NCBI GenBank assembly: GCA_002347815.1
Contig: DDXV01000050.1
Coordinates: forward strand, 1-27,373
Source: Syntrophaceae bacterium UBA2251
GTDB taxonomy: Bacteria > Desulfobacterota > Syntrophia > Syntrophales > UBA2251
Direction: 5' to 3'
DNA: 27,373 nucleotides
The notes beneath the pieces were generated by a model that was not told the DNA's origin, did no database searches, and saw only the letters and a program-made list of their open reading frames with translations. Positions 15,182 through 23,790 of this stretch are shown in pieces. Within the stretch, counting starts at the first letter, position 1. Every line of letters begins with the position of its first letter. Both the position numbers and the translations under genes were made by a program.

Positions 15182-16249
15182 ATGGATTTTCTGCGGATCA
15201 AGGCGGGACCGAGGGCGTATGAGCAACTCATGGACGGCGGCGGTGTCTGGGATCGCGTCTCGACCTATTTCGGGCCGGCGGCGGGTCCACGCTGGCTGGT
15301 CGCCCAGGGGTTCGATCTGGCGCTGATGAAGGAGGGGCTGCTCGGTCGCGCCCTGCCGGTGTGGCTCGTCGGCTCTTCCGCGGGGGCCTGGCGCTTCGCG
15401 GCCTGGCTGCAGCCCGAGCCCGAGAAGAGCTACGCGGCGCTGCGGGAGGCCTACACGGCGGTGACCTATGCCCGGGGCGACACGCCGGAAACGATTCTCG
15501 ACAAGCTCCTGAACGTCATCAACGCCTATATCGAGGACGACGCACTGCCCTTCGCCCTGAACCACAAGCGCTACCGCCTGGCCGTCCTCACGGCCCGCAC
15601 GCGTCACCTGGCGGCCTCCGAGGTCGGCTGGGTCCAGAAGGGGGGCCTGGCCCTGTGCCTGATCGGCAACATGATCAGCCGCGCGAATCTCGCCCGCTTC
15701 GCCGAGCGGGTCGTGTTCTTCTACGGGCCCCGCCCGCCGGCCTTCTGTACGCATCCGGACTTCCGGGGCCGCTTCATCCGGCTGTCCCCGAACAATTTCA
15801 AACAGGCGGTGATGGCCTCCGGCGCGATCCCGCTGGTCGTCGCCGGCGTCCGGGACATCTTCGGCGCGCCCCGGGGGGTCTACCGCGACGGGGGACTGAT
15901 CGACTATCACTTAAGCCACGATTACTCGTCGCGGCCGGACGACCTCGTCCTGTTCTTCCATCACCAGGAGCGCATCATCCCCGGCTGGCTCGACAAGAAG
16001 CTTCCCCGCCGTCAGCCCTCCCCGGAAGCCCTGGAGCGGGTCCTGATGGTGTTTCCCTCCGAGGCCTTCCTCGCACAGCTTCCCTACGGGAAGGTGCCCG
16101 ACCGGGACGATTTCGTGACCTTCATCAACGAACCGGCGGAGCGGATCCGCTATTGGAACCGCTCCGCCGAGTTGGCCGCGCCTCTGGGGGAGATGTTTCT
16201 CGAACTGGTGGAGAGCGGCCGGATCCGCCGGGTGCTGGAGCGTTTCTGA
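15182..16249 (+). CDS. Patatin-like lipid acyl hydrolase
   Basis: The 355-residue protein has the patatin Ser-Asp dyad: nucleophile S66 in GSSAG (64-68) and D236 in YRDGGLID. The conserved MASGAIPLV (211-219) is also present, matching the A-S-x-A-I-P motif of the family. The usual oxyanion-hole glycine run G-G-G-x-R-G is not seen; GPAAGPRW (31-38) lies at that distance before the nucleophile. No signal peptide or membrane anchor is evident, so a cytoplasmic or membrane-peripheral hydrolase of phospholipids or acyl-lipids is likely. The start ATG 15182 follows GGGGGAGGA. A longer open frame upstream to 14822 lies over proA and is not used. Confidence 0.85.
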   Translation: MDFLRIKAGPRAYEQLMDGGGVWDRVSTYFGPAAGPRWLVAQGFDLALMKEGLLGRALPVWLVGSSAGAWRFAAWLQPEPEKSYAALREAYTAVTYARGDTPETILDKLLNVINAYIEDDALPFALNHKRYRLAVLTARTRHLAASEVGWVQKGGLALCLIGNMISRANLARFAERVVFFYGPRPPAFCTHPDFRGRFIRLSPNNFKQAVMASGAIPLVVAGVRDIFGAPRGVYRDGGLIDYHLSHDYSSRPDDLVLFFHHQERIIPGWLDKKLPRRQPSPEALERVLMVFPSEAFLAQLPYGKVPDRDDFVTFINEPAERIRYWNRSAELAAPLGEMFLELVESGRIRRVLERF

Positions 16250-16279
16250 ACCGAGGGCGCGGGTCCGGCGAAGCCGGAG

Positions 16280-16317
16280 GCGCCCCCGCCCGGATAAGCG
16301 GCGCCCCGCGGGGGCGC
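16280..16317 (+). promoter_or_regulatory. Competing hairpins in the leader of the UbiA-family gene
   Basis: GCGCCCCCGC (16280-16289) is perfectly complementary to GCGGGGGCGC (16308-16317). The latter can instead pair locally with GCGCCCC (16301-16307) to form a 7-bp hairpin with a GCG loop. The two folds exclude each other. The shared arm ends one base before GGAAAGGAG, the ribosome-binding site. A separate hairpin TCCGGC-GAA-GCCGGA lies at 16264-16278. This resembles a translational switch, but GC-rich DNA forms such pairs readily and the call is tentative. Confidence 0.35.
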
Positions 16318-16331
16318 GGAAAGGAGATTCC

Positions 16332-17243
16332 ATGAGACTCAAGGGGGTGATTACGGTCGTCCGCGTCCCCTTTCTGATCCTCGCGCTCATCCTGGGAATT
16401 CTGGGGGCCGCGGTCGCCTGGTACGAAGCGAAACGGTTCGGATCGCCGTTTCACCCGGGATACGCGCTCCTGGCGACATTCGGCCTGGTGGTCGCCCACG
16501 CGGCGGTGAACATCTTCAACGATTACTTCGACTGCCGGAGTGGTCTCGACTTCAGGACCCGCCGGACCCCCTTCAGCGGGGGAAGCGGCGCCATCCCGCA
16601 GGGGCTGTTGACGGTTCGGGAAACCCTGTGGCTCGGCATCGGCTGCCTCGTCGTCATCATCCCGATCGGCCTCTTCTTCACGTGGGCGGTGGGGTGGAAA
16701 CTGGTGCCGCTTCTGGTTCTGGCGCTGCTCCTGATCGTCCTGTACACCCCGCTCATTCTTAAAATGGGCTACCCCGAATGGTCCCCCGGCCTCGGACTCG
16801 GCATCCTGCCGGTGATGGGCGCCTATTTCGTCCATACCGGCGATTATACGGCCGGCGCCTTCATCGCTTCGATGCCGTCCTTCTTCCTGGTTCACAATCT
16901 GCTCCTGCTCAACGAATTTCCGGATGTCGAAGCGGACCGGACCGTGCGGAGAAGAACCCTGCCGATCGTTCTCGGCAAGCGGAACGCCGCCGTCTTTTTT
17001 TCCGCGGCGCTGCTGATGACCTACCTCTGGATCGTCTGGGCGGTGATGCGGCAGTTCATGCCCGTCTACGCGCTGCTCGCGCTGCTGACGCTGCCCCTCG
17101 CCATCCAGGTGATCCGGGGGGCGTTCCGGTATGACGAGCGGGAGGTCTTCATGACGGTTATGACGAAGAATGTCCAGGTCGTGCTGGCGACTCAGGCGCT
17201 CCTGGCCGCGGGATACATCCTGGGAGGGATCTTTCCCGGCTAG
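16332..17243 (+). CDS. UbiA/MenA-like membrane prenyltransferase
   Basis: The 303-residue polytopic membrane protein has the two prenyl-diphosphate (Mg2+) motifs of the UbiA superfamily: NDYFDCRSGLD (63-73) and NEFPDVEADR (194-203, D198 and D202). About eight or nine membrane helices are evident. The NDYFD-x-x-x-G-x-D form is closest to MenA, 1,4-dihydroxy-2-naphthoate prenyltransferase of menaquinone synthesis, but no men gene is adjacent, so the aromatic substrate is not settled. AAAGGAG lies seven bases before ATG 16332. It lies between the patatin-like gene and the radical SAM gene on the same strand. Confidence 0.88.
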   Translation: MRLKGVITVVRVPFLILALILGILGAAVAWYEAKRFGSPFHPGYALLATFGLVVAHAAVNIFNDYFDCRSGLDFRTRRTPFSGGSGAIPQGLLTVRETLWLGIGCLVVIIPIGLFFTWAVGWKLVPLLVLALLLIVLYTPLILKMGYPEWSPGLGLGILPVMGAYFVHTGDYTAGAFIASMPSFFLVHNLLLLNEFPDVEADRTVRRRTLPIVLGKRNAAVFFSAALLMTYLWIVWAVMRQFMPVYALLALLTLPLAIQVIRGAFRYDEREVFMTVMTKNVQVVLATQALLAAGYILGGIFPG

Positions 17244-17341
17244 CGGCAAGGATGACGAACCCGGACCCGGACCCGGGATCGACGCCCGGCGTCCTGCCTC
17301 CCCGCCCGGGGAGCGGGTCATCGACACAGAGAGGGACCCCG

Positions 17342-18280
17342 ATGGCAGATCCGCTTCTCACGCAAGCCGCACGGCTGCAGGCCATGCTCGAGTCCTGCGA
17401 GCTTTGCCCACGCCGCTGCCGCGTGGACCGGACGGGCGGGGAACGGGGCGTCTGCGGTCTGGGCGCTTCCGCCGTCGTGGCCAGCGCCCTGGTTCATCAC
17501 GGGGAAGAGCCTCCCCTTTCAGGCAGCCGCGGCGCCGGCACGATTTTTCTGGCCTCCTGCAACCTGGGCTGTCCCTACTGCCAGAACTACCAGATCAGCC
17601 GGGGAACGGCGGGAACGGTGACGGACGACGAAGGCCTGGCGGAGATCATGCTGGCGCTCGAGAAGCGAGGGTGCCACAACGTCGAGGCCGTCACGCCGAC
17701 CCCGCAGGCCCCCCGGATCGCCGGAGCCCTGCTCGCGGCCCGGCGCCGGGGATTCGCCCTGCCGTTCGTCTACAATTGCGGCGGGTATGAAAATCCCGAG
17801 GTCATCCGGCTCCTGGACCGTTTCGTGGAGATCTATCTGCCCGACTTCAAGTACGGTCTCGCGGAAGCGGCGCTCGGGCTGGGCAACGTGCCGGACTATG
17901 TTCCCCACGCCCTCGCTTCGCTCAGGGAGATGGTCCGTCAGGTCGGCGATGCGCTGGAACTTCGGGAGGGGGTGGCCGCGCGGGGCTTGCTCGTCCGCCA
18001 CCTGGTCCTTCCGGGCCACGTGGCCAACAGCCTGGCGGTTCTGAAGCTGATCCGCGAGAACGTCTCGACGGCCGTCCCCTTAAGCCTGATGTCCCAGTAC
18101 ACGCCGGTCCCGGCGGTAAAGGACCATCCCGACCTGGGGCGGCGCATCACCCGGGACGAGTACAATCGGGTCGTGGATGCGGCCCTGGATTGGGGCTTCT
18201 CCAATCTTTTCATCCAGGACGTGGACGACCGGGAACTGACCCCCGACTTCGACCGGGAGTCGCCCTTCCGCTGGTCCTGA
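17342..18280 (+). CDS. PflX/PflA-like radical SAM protein
   Basis: The 312-residue protein has the radical SAM cluster motif C73-x3-C77-x2-C80 (CNLGCPYC). N-terminal cysteines C19, C22, C26 and C38 (CELCPRRC...GVCG) may bind a second cluster or metal. Its layout matches COG1313 (PflX), related to pyruvate formate-lyase activating enzymes. No glycyl-radical enzyme is nearby, so the substrate is unknown. The start ATG 17342 follows GAGAGGGA; an in-frame ATG at 17252 would add 30 Pro-rich residues and overlaps the end of the upstream leader, so it is less likely. The gene follows the prenyltransferase gene by 98 bases and meets the glucan operon head-on 20 bases later. Confidence 0.87.
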   Translation: MADPLLTQAARLQAMLESCELCPRRCRVDRTGGERGVCGLGASAVVASALVHHGEEPPLSGSRGAGTIFLASCNLGCPYCQNYQISRGTAGTVTDDEGLAEIMLALEKRGCHNVEAVTPTPQAPRIAGALLAARRRGFALPFVYNCGGYENPEVIRLLDRFVEIYLPDFKYGLAEAALGLGNVPDYVPHALASLREMVRQVGDALELREGVAARGLLVRHLVLPGHVANSLAVLKLIRENVSTAVPLSLMSQYTPVPAVKDHPDLGRRITRDEYNRVVDAALDWGFSNLFIQDVDDRELTPDFDRESPFRWS

Positions 18281-18300
18281 GCGCCCCCCGGTTTGAGTCC

Positions 18301-21300
18301 CTACCCCCAGAGGATCAGACCGGTCTCGTGCAGGGAGGACAGACGGGGGTGAAACGGCAGGACGCGAACGCCGTAGCGGTGGGGGCCGTTCTGCCGGACC
18401 CGGTAATCGAGGGTGTAGGCGAGAACGCCGTTTTCCGCGCGTCCGACCATCTTCAGGGGGATGCAATCCGGCCGGCCGGCGAAATCCGTCCCGTCCTTTC
18501 GACCGATCATCAGTTCCACGAGAATCTCCTCCGGCTCCAGTTTGCCCGGATCGACGTTGGCCGTCACGTTGAGCGGCTGATCCACCATGACGGCATCGCC
18601 ATGGATCCCCTCGACGGTCACCTCCAGCAGGCGCAGGGAAGAAAATCGCATGGGCAGTTTCCGTTTCCAGTCCGCCAGCTCGCGGGCCAGCCGGTACTGG
18701 TCGTCGACGAGTTCACAGCTCCGTTCCGCGGAGGGGAGGTACAGATCGTGGAAGTACTCCAGAAGCATCCGCTCCGTGTTGAAGTGCGGCGCCAGGGTCC
18801 GCATGGAGCGCTTGATCATGCCGACCCATTTCTCCGGAATGCCGGACACGTCGCGATCGTAGAACAGGGGCGCCACGGTGTCCTCCAGGAGTTCATAGAG
18901 GGCCTGGGCGTCGTCCAGGTCGGCATTCGGGGCGTCTTCGGACCGTTCCTTCACAACCGGACCGATCGTCCAGCCGTTCGTTCCGTCGAACCCTTCCGGC
19001 CACCACCCGTCGGAGGTGCTCAGGTTGAGCAGGCCGTTGACCACCACCTTCTGACCGCTCGTCCCGCTGGCCTCATAGGGACGGCGCGGCGTGTTCAGCC
19101 AGACATCCACGCCCTGAACGAGACGCCGGGCGATGCGGATGTCGTAGTTCTCGAGCAGGAAGATCTTCCCCCGGAAACGCTCGTCCCGCAGGATTTCCAC
19201 GACCTGTTGGATGAGATCCTTGCCCATGCTGTCGTTGGGGTGGGCCTTGCCGGCAAAGACGATGGCCACCGGCCGGGCGGGATGGTTCAGAATCCGGTCC
19301 AGGCGGTCGAGATCCGACAAGATGAGGTTCGCCCGCTTGTAGGGCGCGAAGCGCCGTGAGAACCCGATCAGGAGCGCCGACGGGTTGATGCGGGCGTAGA
19401 GCTCCTCCCGCCAGGTCTTGGCATAGCCGTATTTTGCCCCGTGCCTGGCCACGTCATCCCGGAGAAAATTGATCAGTTGCTGCTTGAGTTCGTAACGGGT
19501 GCGCCAGAGGAGGGCGTCGGGGATGTCCTGGACCCTCGCCCAGCGCTCCGGATCCGTCAGGTCCCGCTCCCAGTCGAGGCCGAGATACACGTCGAGGAGT
19601 TCCTTCATGCGCGGGGCGATGTAGGACATCAGGTGGGCGCCGTTCGTCACGGACCGGATGGGAAGGTCGGAGCTGTGGAACCCCTTCCAGACATCCTGCC
19701 ATATCCGCCGCGAGACCTCGCCGTGGATCCGGCTGACGGCGTTGCTCAAGTGGGCGGATTTGAGCGCCAGGACCGTCATGAAAAAGGGTTTGTCTTCGCC
19801 GCTTTCCTTGCGGCCCAGTTCCATGAACCGGGACCAGGAAATGCCGCTCCACTTCACGAAACTGTCGAAGTAGTGCTCGATGAGATCGCGGTCGAAGCGT
19901 TCGTTGCCCGCCTCCACGGGGGTGTGGGTCGTAAAGACGGTGCTGCCGCGCACCACCTCGGCCGCCTCGTCGAAGGTCAGCCCCTCCTCGGTCATGAGCG
20001 CCATGATGCGCTCGAAGATGAGGAAGGCCGAATGCCCTTCGTTGATATGGTAGACGCGGGGGCCGATCCCCAATTTCTTCAGGAGCTTCACGCCGCCAAC
20101 CCCGAGGAGGATTTCCTGTTCGATGCGTGTCCGCGGATCCGAACAGTACAGGCAATCGGTGATCCTCCGGTCCTGGGGGGTGTTGCGGGGCGTATCGGTG
20201 CTGAGCAGGTAGAGCGAGACCCGGCCGACCTTGACCTCCCAGATATTGGCATAGAGGACCCGGCCGGGCAGATCGAGGGCGAGCTGCACCTCGAGCCCCC
20301 GTTCATCCTGGACGATCTGGACGGGCATGTTTGAAAAGTCGTTTTCCGGATAGTCGGCGATCTGGACGCCGTCCTTGTCGATGCTCTGGTGAAAGAAGCC
20401 CTTCTTGTAGAGCAGGCCGACGCCGACCAGCGGGATGTTCAGATCGCTCGCCGTTTTCAGGTGGTCGCCGGACAGGGTGCCCAGGCCCCCGGAGTAGATC
20501 GGCAGGCATTCGTGGAGGCCGTATTCCGTGGAGAAGTAGGCGACGGGCGAGGTCCAGCGGATCTCCGGGCAGACCGCCAGATTCTTGTCGGGGAGCCGGT
20601 CGTCCAGATAATCGTCGAACTGCTTGAGGATCTGGGTGTAAAGATTCATATAGCTCGCGTTCTCCGCGGCCTCGATCAGGCGTTCCGCGGAGACCGACTC
20701 CAGCATGCGGACGGGATTGTTCCCCATCGTCCCCCAGATTCTCGGATCCAGCGAGGAAAAGAGCTGGCGGGCCTGCGGGTGCCAGGTCCACCAGAGGTTG
20801 TAGGCCAGCTCGCGCAACCGCTCGATCTTGCGGGGAAGGTTGGCAACGGCGGTGAACTGCCGGAAGTGGGGCTGGGTGGAGGCGGTGCCGGCAAAGGTGT
20901 GCTTCGTTTCCAGACGGTACTCCGTGGAGGTAAGCCTGACCGCCCTTTCCCGGGCAACGTTCAGGGCCTTGTCGTAGGCCGTGCGGTAATGCGCGTAGAA
21001 GTCGCTCCAGTTGGCCTGGCGGGCCACGTCATAGGCCAGCCGTCGCCGCTCCTGTTCCTCCTCATCGGACCAGGACAGAAACTGGCGGAAAACCCCGTAG
21101 AGCTCGCCTTCGATGGCGTCCTGGGGCTGTCCCCGGCGTTTCACCACGAGGACCCCCTTGTTTTCACCCATCCGGCTCTGCGCCCACAGCCCGAATCCCG
21201 CCTGATCCGTGGTGACCGTCGGCACGCTGTACGCCGCGCTCTCCAGGGGCGTATACCCCCAGGGTTCGTAGTAGGACGGGAAGACCCCCAGGTCGCACCC

Positions 21301-22557
21301 GGAGAGGGCCTCGTAATACGTCAGGTTGATCAGACCGTCGTGGCCGTTCAGGTAAGCGGGGACGAAGATCACGTTGACCCGGTTCTGTGCCGTGTTGCGC
21401 AGACCGACGCGATTGCACGCCTCCAGAATCGGGTCGGAGGCCTCGTTGTGGAGGCGGTAGGTGGCAAGGGGCGGATTGGCCGGATCGATCCGGACCGCAT
21501 CGCCCTGGAGGGCCGGGATCAGATCGGTATGGCCGCCGATGACGAAGAGGTACGCCAGCACGGAGGTCCCTTCGCCCATGGATTTTTCCAGGCGTCCCAG
21601 GGCGCCGAGAAAGACGTCGATCCCCTTGTTGCGGTACTCGTAGCGCCCGGAGATCACCATAATCTTCGTCCAGGCGGGCATCTCCCGGCCGAGAAACCGG
21701 GAAGCGGCCGCCAGGAGCCTCTGGCGGGCCTTCAGGGCCGGGGCGCGGTCTTTCGTGAGATCGGGGATGTTTCCCATGTCGAGGCCGTTGGGGGTGACCC
21801 AATCCGGAGCGCGCCCCAGGAAATTCTTGGCCTCCAGGGCGGTGATGTCGCTGACCGCGGTGAAACAGTCCGCCTCCCTGGCCGAGACCGCCTCCATGGA
21901 ATACTTGGCGGCGATGTTACGGTTCGTCGCTTCGCGCTGCGGGGAAATGCTGTCCATGTCGGTGTAGATGTCCATCCCCGAACCGGCGAGGGTTCGCCCG
22001 AGAATGGTGGCATGGGTGGTGAAGACCGTCCCGATCTCCGGGACCTGCTTCTTCAGGCACAAGAGCCCGGCGCCGCACATCCACTCGTGGAACTGGGCGA
22101 CGGCCGGCAGGCCGGCCGGCCGCAACTTGAGGTTGTAGATCGTCTCGATCACCTCGCCGCAGGCATAGCTGAACATCACCGGTTCCACGTAGTCCCAGCC
22201 GCCGGCGATGGAATCGACGCCGTAGTCCTCCCAGATCCGGAACAGGAGTTGGTCCTTGTTGTAGCGCTTGCCGAAATTGACGAGGATGACCTTGGGGCGG
22301 CCGGGAATCTGCCAGCGTCCGAAACGGCAGGGGATATCCTTGATCGCGGTCGCCTCCCGGATCCGGTTCCAGCACTCCTCGTCCGTTTCTTCGAATTCCA
22401 GGTTGGTCTTCAGATCCGGTCCGAAAAGGATGTAGTTCTGGCCGTAGGTGCTGATCGCTTCGTTGACCTTGCTCGTGATGACCGTATAGATGCCGCCGAC
22501 CATGTTGCAGACTTCCCAACTGACCTCGAACAGGTATCCTTCCCGGCTCTTCAACAT
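18301..22557 (-). CDS. Fused GT3 glycogen synthase - GT35 alpha-glucan phosphorylase
   Basis: One 1418-residue frame holds two opposing enzymes. Residues 1 to about 545 are a eukaryote-type GT3 glycogen synthase, with GGIYTVITSKV (21-31), FTTHATILGR (179-188) and the catalytic E-x7-E at E431/E439 (SYYEPWGYTPLES). About 560-1310 is an alpha-glucan phosphorylase of the divergent TIGR02094 type, beginning with the DUF3417-like LRELAYNLWWTWHP. It contains FSTEYGLHECLPIYSGGLG, HINEGHSA and the PLP lysine K1170 in EASGTSGQK. A beta-rich tail follows (about 1310-1418). Both active sites look intact. GT3 enzymes normally use UDP-glucose; phosphorylases release glucose 1-phosphate. The start ATG 22557 follows GGAGG and overlaps the end of the GH57 gene by 7 bases. 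A longer frame to 23625 is a shadow over GH57. Confidence 0.94.
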   Translation of the reverse strand: MLKSREGYLFEVSWEVCNMVGGIYTVITSKVNEAISTYGQNYILFGPDLKTNLEFEETDEECWNRIREATAIKDIPCRFGRWQIPGRPKVILVNFGKRYNKDQLLFRIWEDYGVDSIAGGWDYVEPVMFSYACGEVIETIYNLKLRPAGLPAVAQFHEWMCGAGLLCLKKQVPEIGTVFTTHATILGRTLAGSGMDIYTDMDSISPQREATNRNIAAKYSMEAVSAREADCFTAVSDITALEAKNFLGRAPDWVTPNGLDMGNIPDLTKDRAPALKARQRLLAAASRFLGREMPAWTKIMVISGRYEYRNKGIDVFLGALGRLEKSMGEGTSVLAYLFVIGGHTDLIPALQGDAVRIDPANPPLATYRLHNEASDPILEACNRVGLRNTAQNRVNVIFVPAYLNGHDGLINLTYYEALSGCDLGVFPSYYEPWGYTPLESAAYSVPTVTTDQAGFGLWAQSRMGENKGVLVVKRRGQPQDAIEGELYGVFRQFLSWSDEEEQERRRLAYDVARQANWSDFYAHYRTAYDKALNVARERAVRLTSTEYRLETKHTFAGTASTQPHFRQFTAVANLPRKIERLRELAYNLWWTWHPQARQLFSSLDPRIWGTMGNNPVRMLESVSAERLIEAAENASYMNLYTQILKQFDDYLDDRLPDKNLAVCPEIRWTSPVAYFSTEYGLHECLPIYSGGLGTLSGDHLKTASDLNIPLVGVGLLYKKGFFHQSIDKDGVQIADYPENDFSNMPVQIVQDERGLEVQLALDLPGRVLYANIWEVKVGRVSLYLLSTDTPRNTPQDRRITDCLYCSDPRTRIEQEILLGVGGVKLLKKLGIGPRVYHINEGHSAFLIFERIMALMTEEGLTFDEAAEVVRGSTVFTTHTPVEAGNERFDRDLIEHYFDSFVKWSGISWSRFMELGRKESGEDKPFFMTVLALKSAHLSNAVSRIHGEVSRRIWQDVWKGFHSSDLPIRSVTNGAHLMSYIAPRMKELLDVYLGLDWERDLTDPERWARVQDIPDALLWRTRYELKQQLINFLRDDVARHGAKYGYAKTWREELYARINPSALLIGFSRRFAPYKRANLILSDLDRLDRILNHPARPVAIVFAGKAHPNDSMGKDLIQQVVEILRDERFRGKIFLLENYDIRIARRLVQGVDVWLNTPRRPYEASGTSGQKVVVNGLLNLSTSDGWWPEGFDGTNGWTIGPVVKERSEDAPNADLDDAQALYELLEDTVAPLFYDRDVSGIPEKWVGMIKRSMRTLAPHFNTERMLLEYFHDLYLPSAERSCELVDDQYRLARELADWKRKLPMRFSSLRLLEVTVEGIHGDAVMVDQPLNVTANVDPGKLEPEEILVELMIGRKDGTDFAGRPDCIPLKMVGRAENGVLAYTLDYRVRQNGPHRYGVRVLPFHPRLSSLHETGLILWG

Positions 22558-23777
22558 CGTGGTTCCTCCAACTCTGGCCTCGCGGCGGTGACCCTTTCCG
22601 TAAAATCGTCCAGGACGTTCATGAAGTTGACATAGGCATCGTAGGGTGACGCATACGGATTGAAATAGCGGTGGACGTCCCCGTCGGCGGACCATTTGGT
22701 GCACATGTAGTAAAAATGATCCGACGTCTGCAGAAGACGCCAGGCATTCAAGAGATCGGGGTCCCTCCGACGCTGCACCGGAACGGACAGCCGATAGAGG
22801 GCGCGGAGGGCGTCCTGCTGCATAGCATTGCCCTGCCAGGCCGTCAAGTCCCTTTCCCGGTCCGCCCAGGTAACGATGCCGGGACAATCGAGGATGCCCT
22901 CGATCGGATGGGCCTCCGCCGCCTCGGCCGGGGTATGGAAACGGAACGCCGGGTGCTTGAGGATCTCTCCCGGCAACGCCTCGAGGAAGCGGAAGATCCC
23001 CGTCTCGGCCCATTGATGCTCCCCGAAGGTCTCGTAATCCATAAACAGGTTGACGACCCGGGCGGTGCCGGCCAGGGCATGGACCCAATGGGCGAACTTG
23101 GCCGCGGTCAGGGGAAAGCCCGTCCACCCCCGGTCGGAAAACCGGAAGGCGATATCGTCCGAGAGACGGTAGTTCCGGAGAAGGACCTTGATCCGGGGAT
23201 CGCCCGCCGTCCCGTAGACCCGGTTCGGGGAACACCCCCGCAGAAGCGGCTCCGCCCCCTCGGCGAGCATGACCCGATAGCCCAGCTCCGCGACGCACTC
23301 GACCAGGGCGTTGCTGAAGATCAGTTCCGTCCCCCGGAAGGTGAGCGCCTCCCGACCGAACGCGTCGCGGATGCGCTCTCGGTGGCGGCGCACCTGGGCG
23401 CGGAACTCTTCCGGATCGTGCGGAAAGGCCAGGGTGTGTTCGTAGGTTTCGTTCAGAAATTCGACGCAGCCCGACGCGGCCAGCGCGCGGAAGGCGTCGA
23501 GGACGTCCGGATGGTCGATCGCGAGCCGGTCCAGGGTCACTCCGGTGATGGAAAAGGCGCAGCGGAAGCGCCCGGCGTGGCTCGCGACGAGATCGCCGAG
23601 GAGCCGGGTCGCGGGCCGGTAGCACTTCTCGACGACCCTGGCCAGGATGCGGCGGTTTTCATCCTCGGCCTCGTAGCGCGCGAAGGCCGGGGCGCCGGCG
23701 GCATCGATGTCGAAGACGCTGAAACGCTTCAGACGGCGGGGCTGGTGGATTTGAAAGTAGAGACAGACCGAGGGCAT
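22551..23777 (-). CDS. GH57 alpha-glucan hydrolase/transferase
   Basis: The 408-residue protein begins with the GH57 HQP motif (11-13, YFQIHQPRR). The probable nucleophile is E151 (FRGTELIFSN) and the acid/base is D247 (FMDYETFGEH), the pattern of MJ1611-type alpha-amylases. GH57 enzymes cleave or transfer alpha-1,4/1,6-glucan; amylase, amylopullulanase and branching activities all occur in the family and cannot be told apart here. No signal peptide is seen, so it should act on intracellular glucan. The gene begins 13 bases after the GT4 gene, with only a weak ribosome-binding site, and its end overlaps the fusion gene, suggesting coupled translation of the three proteins. Confidence 0.92.
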   Translation of the reverse strand: MPSVCLYFQIHQPRRLKRFSVFDIDAAGAPAFARYEAEDENRRILARVVEKCYRPATRLLGDLVASHAGRFRCAFSITGVTLDRLAIDHPDVLDAFRALAASGCVEFLNETYEHTLAFPHDPEEFRAQVRRHRERIRDAFGREALTFRGTELIFSNALVECVAELGYRVMLAEGAEPLLRGCSPNRVYGTAGDPRIKVLLRNYRLSDDIAFRFSDRGWTGFPLTAAKFAHWVHALAGTARVVNLFMDYETFGEHQWAETGIFRFLEALPGEILKHPAFRFHTPAEAAEAHPIEGILDCPGIVTWADRERDLTAWQGNAMQQDALRALYRLSVPVQRRRDPDLLNAWRLLQTSDHFYYMCTKWSADGDVHRYFNPYASPYDAYVNFMNVLDDFTERVTAARPELEEPRC

Positions 23778-23790
23778 GGCGTTTGTCCGT

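Noticed and set aside
20389..22635. 748-codon plus-strand open frame across the glucan fusion gene
   Set aside because: Opposite strand of an intact fusion gene with active-site motifs; low-complexity shadow protein.
22558..23625. N-terminal extension of the GT3-GT35 fusion to 23625
   Set aside because: The extra region overlaps the GH57 gene in another frame, whereas ATG 22557 has GGAGG and matches the start of GT3 enzymes.
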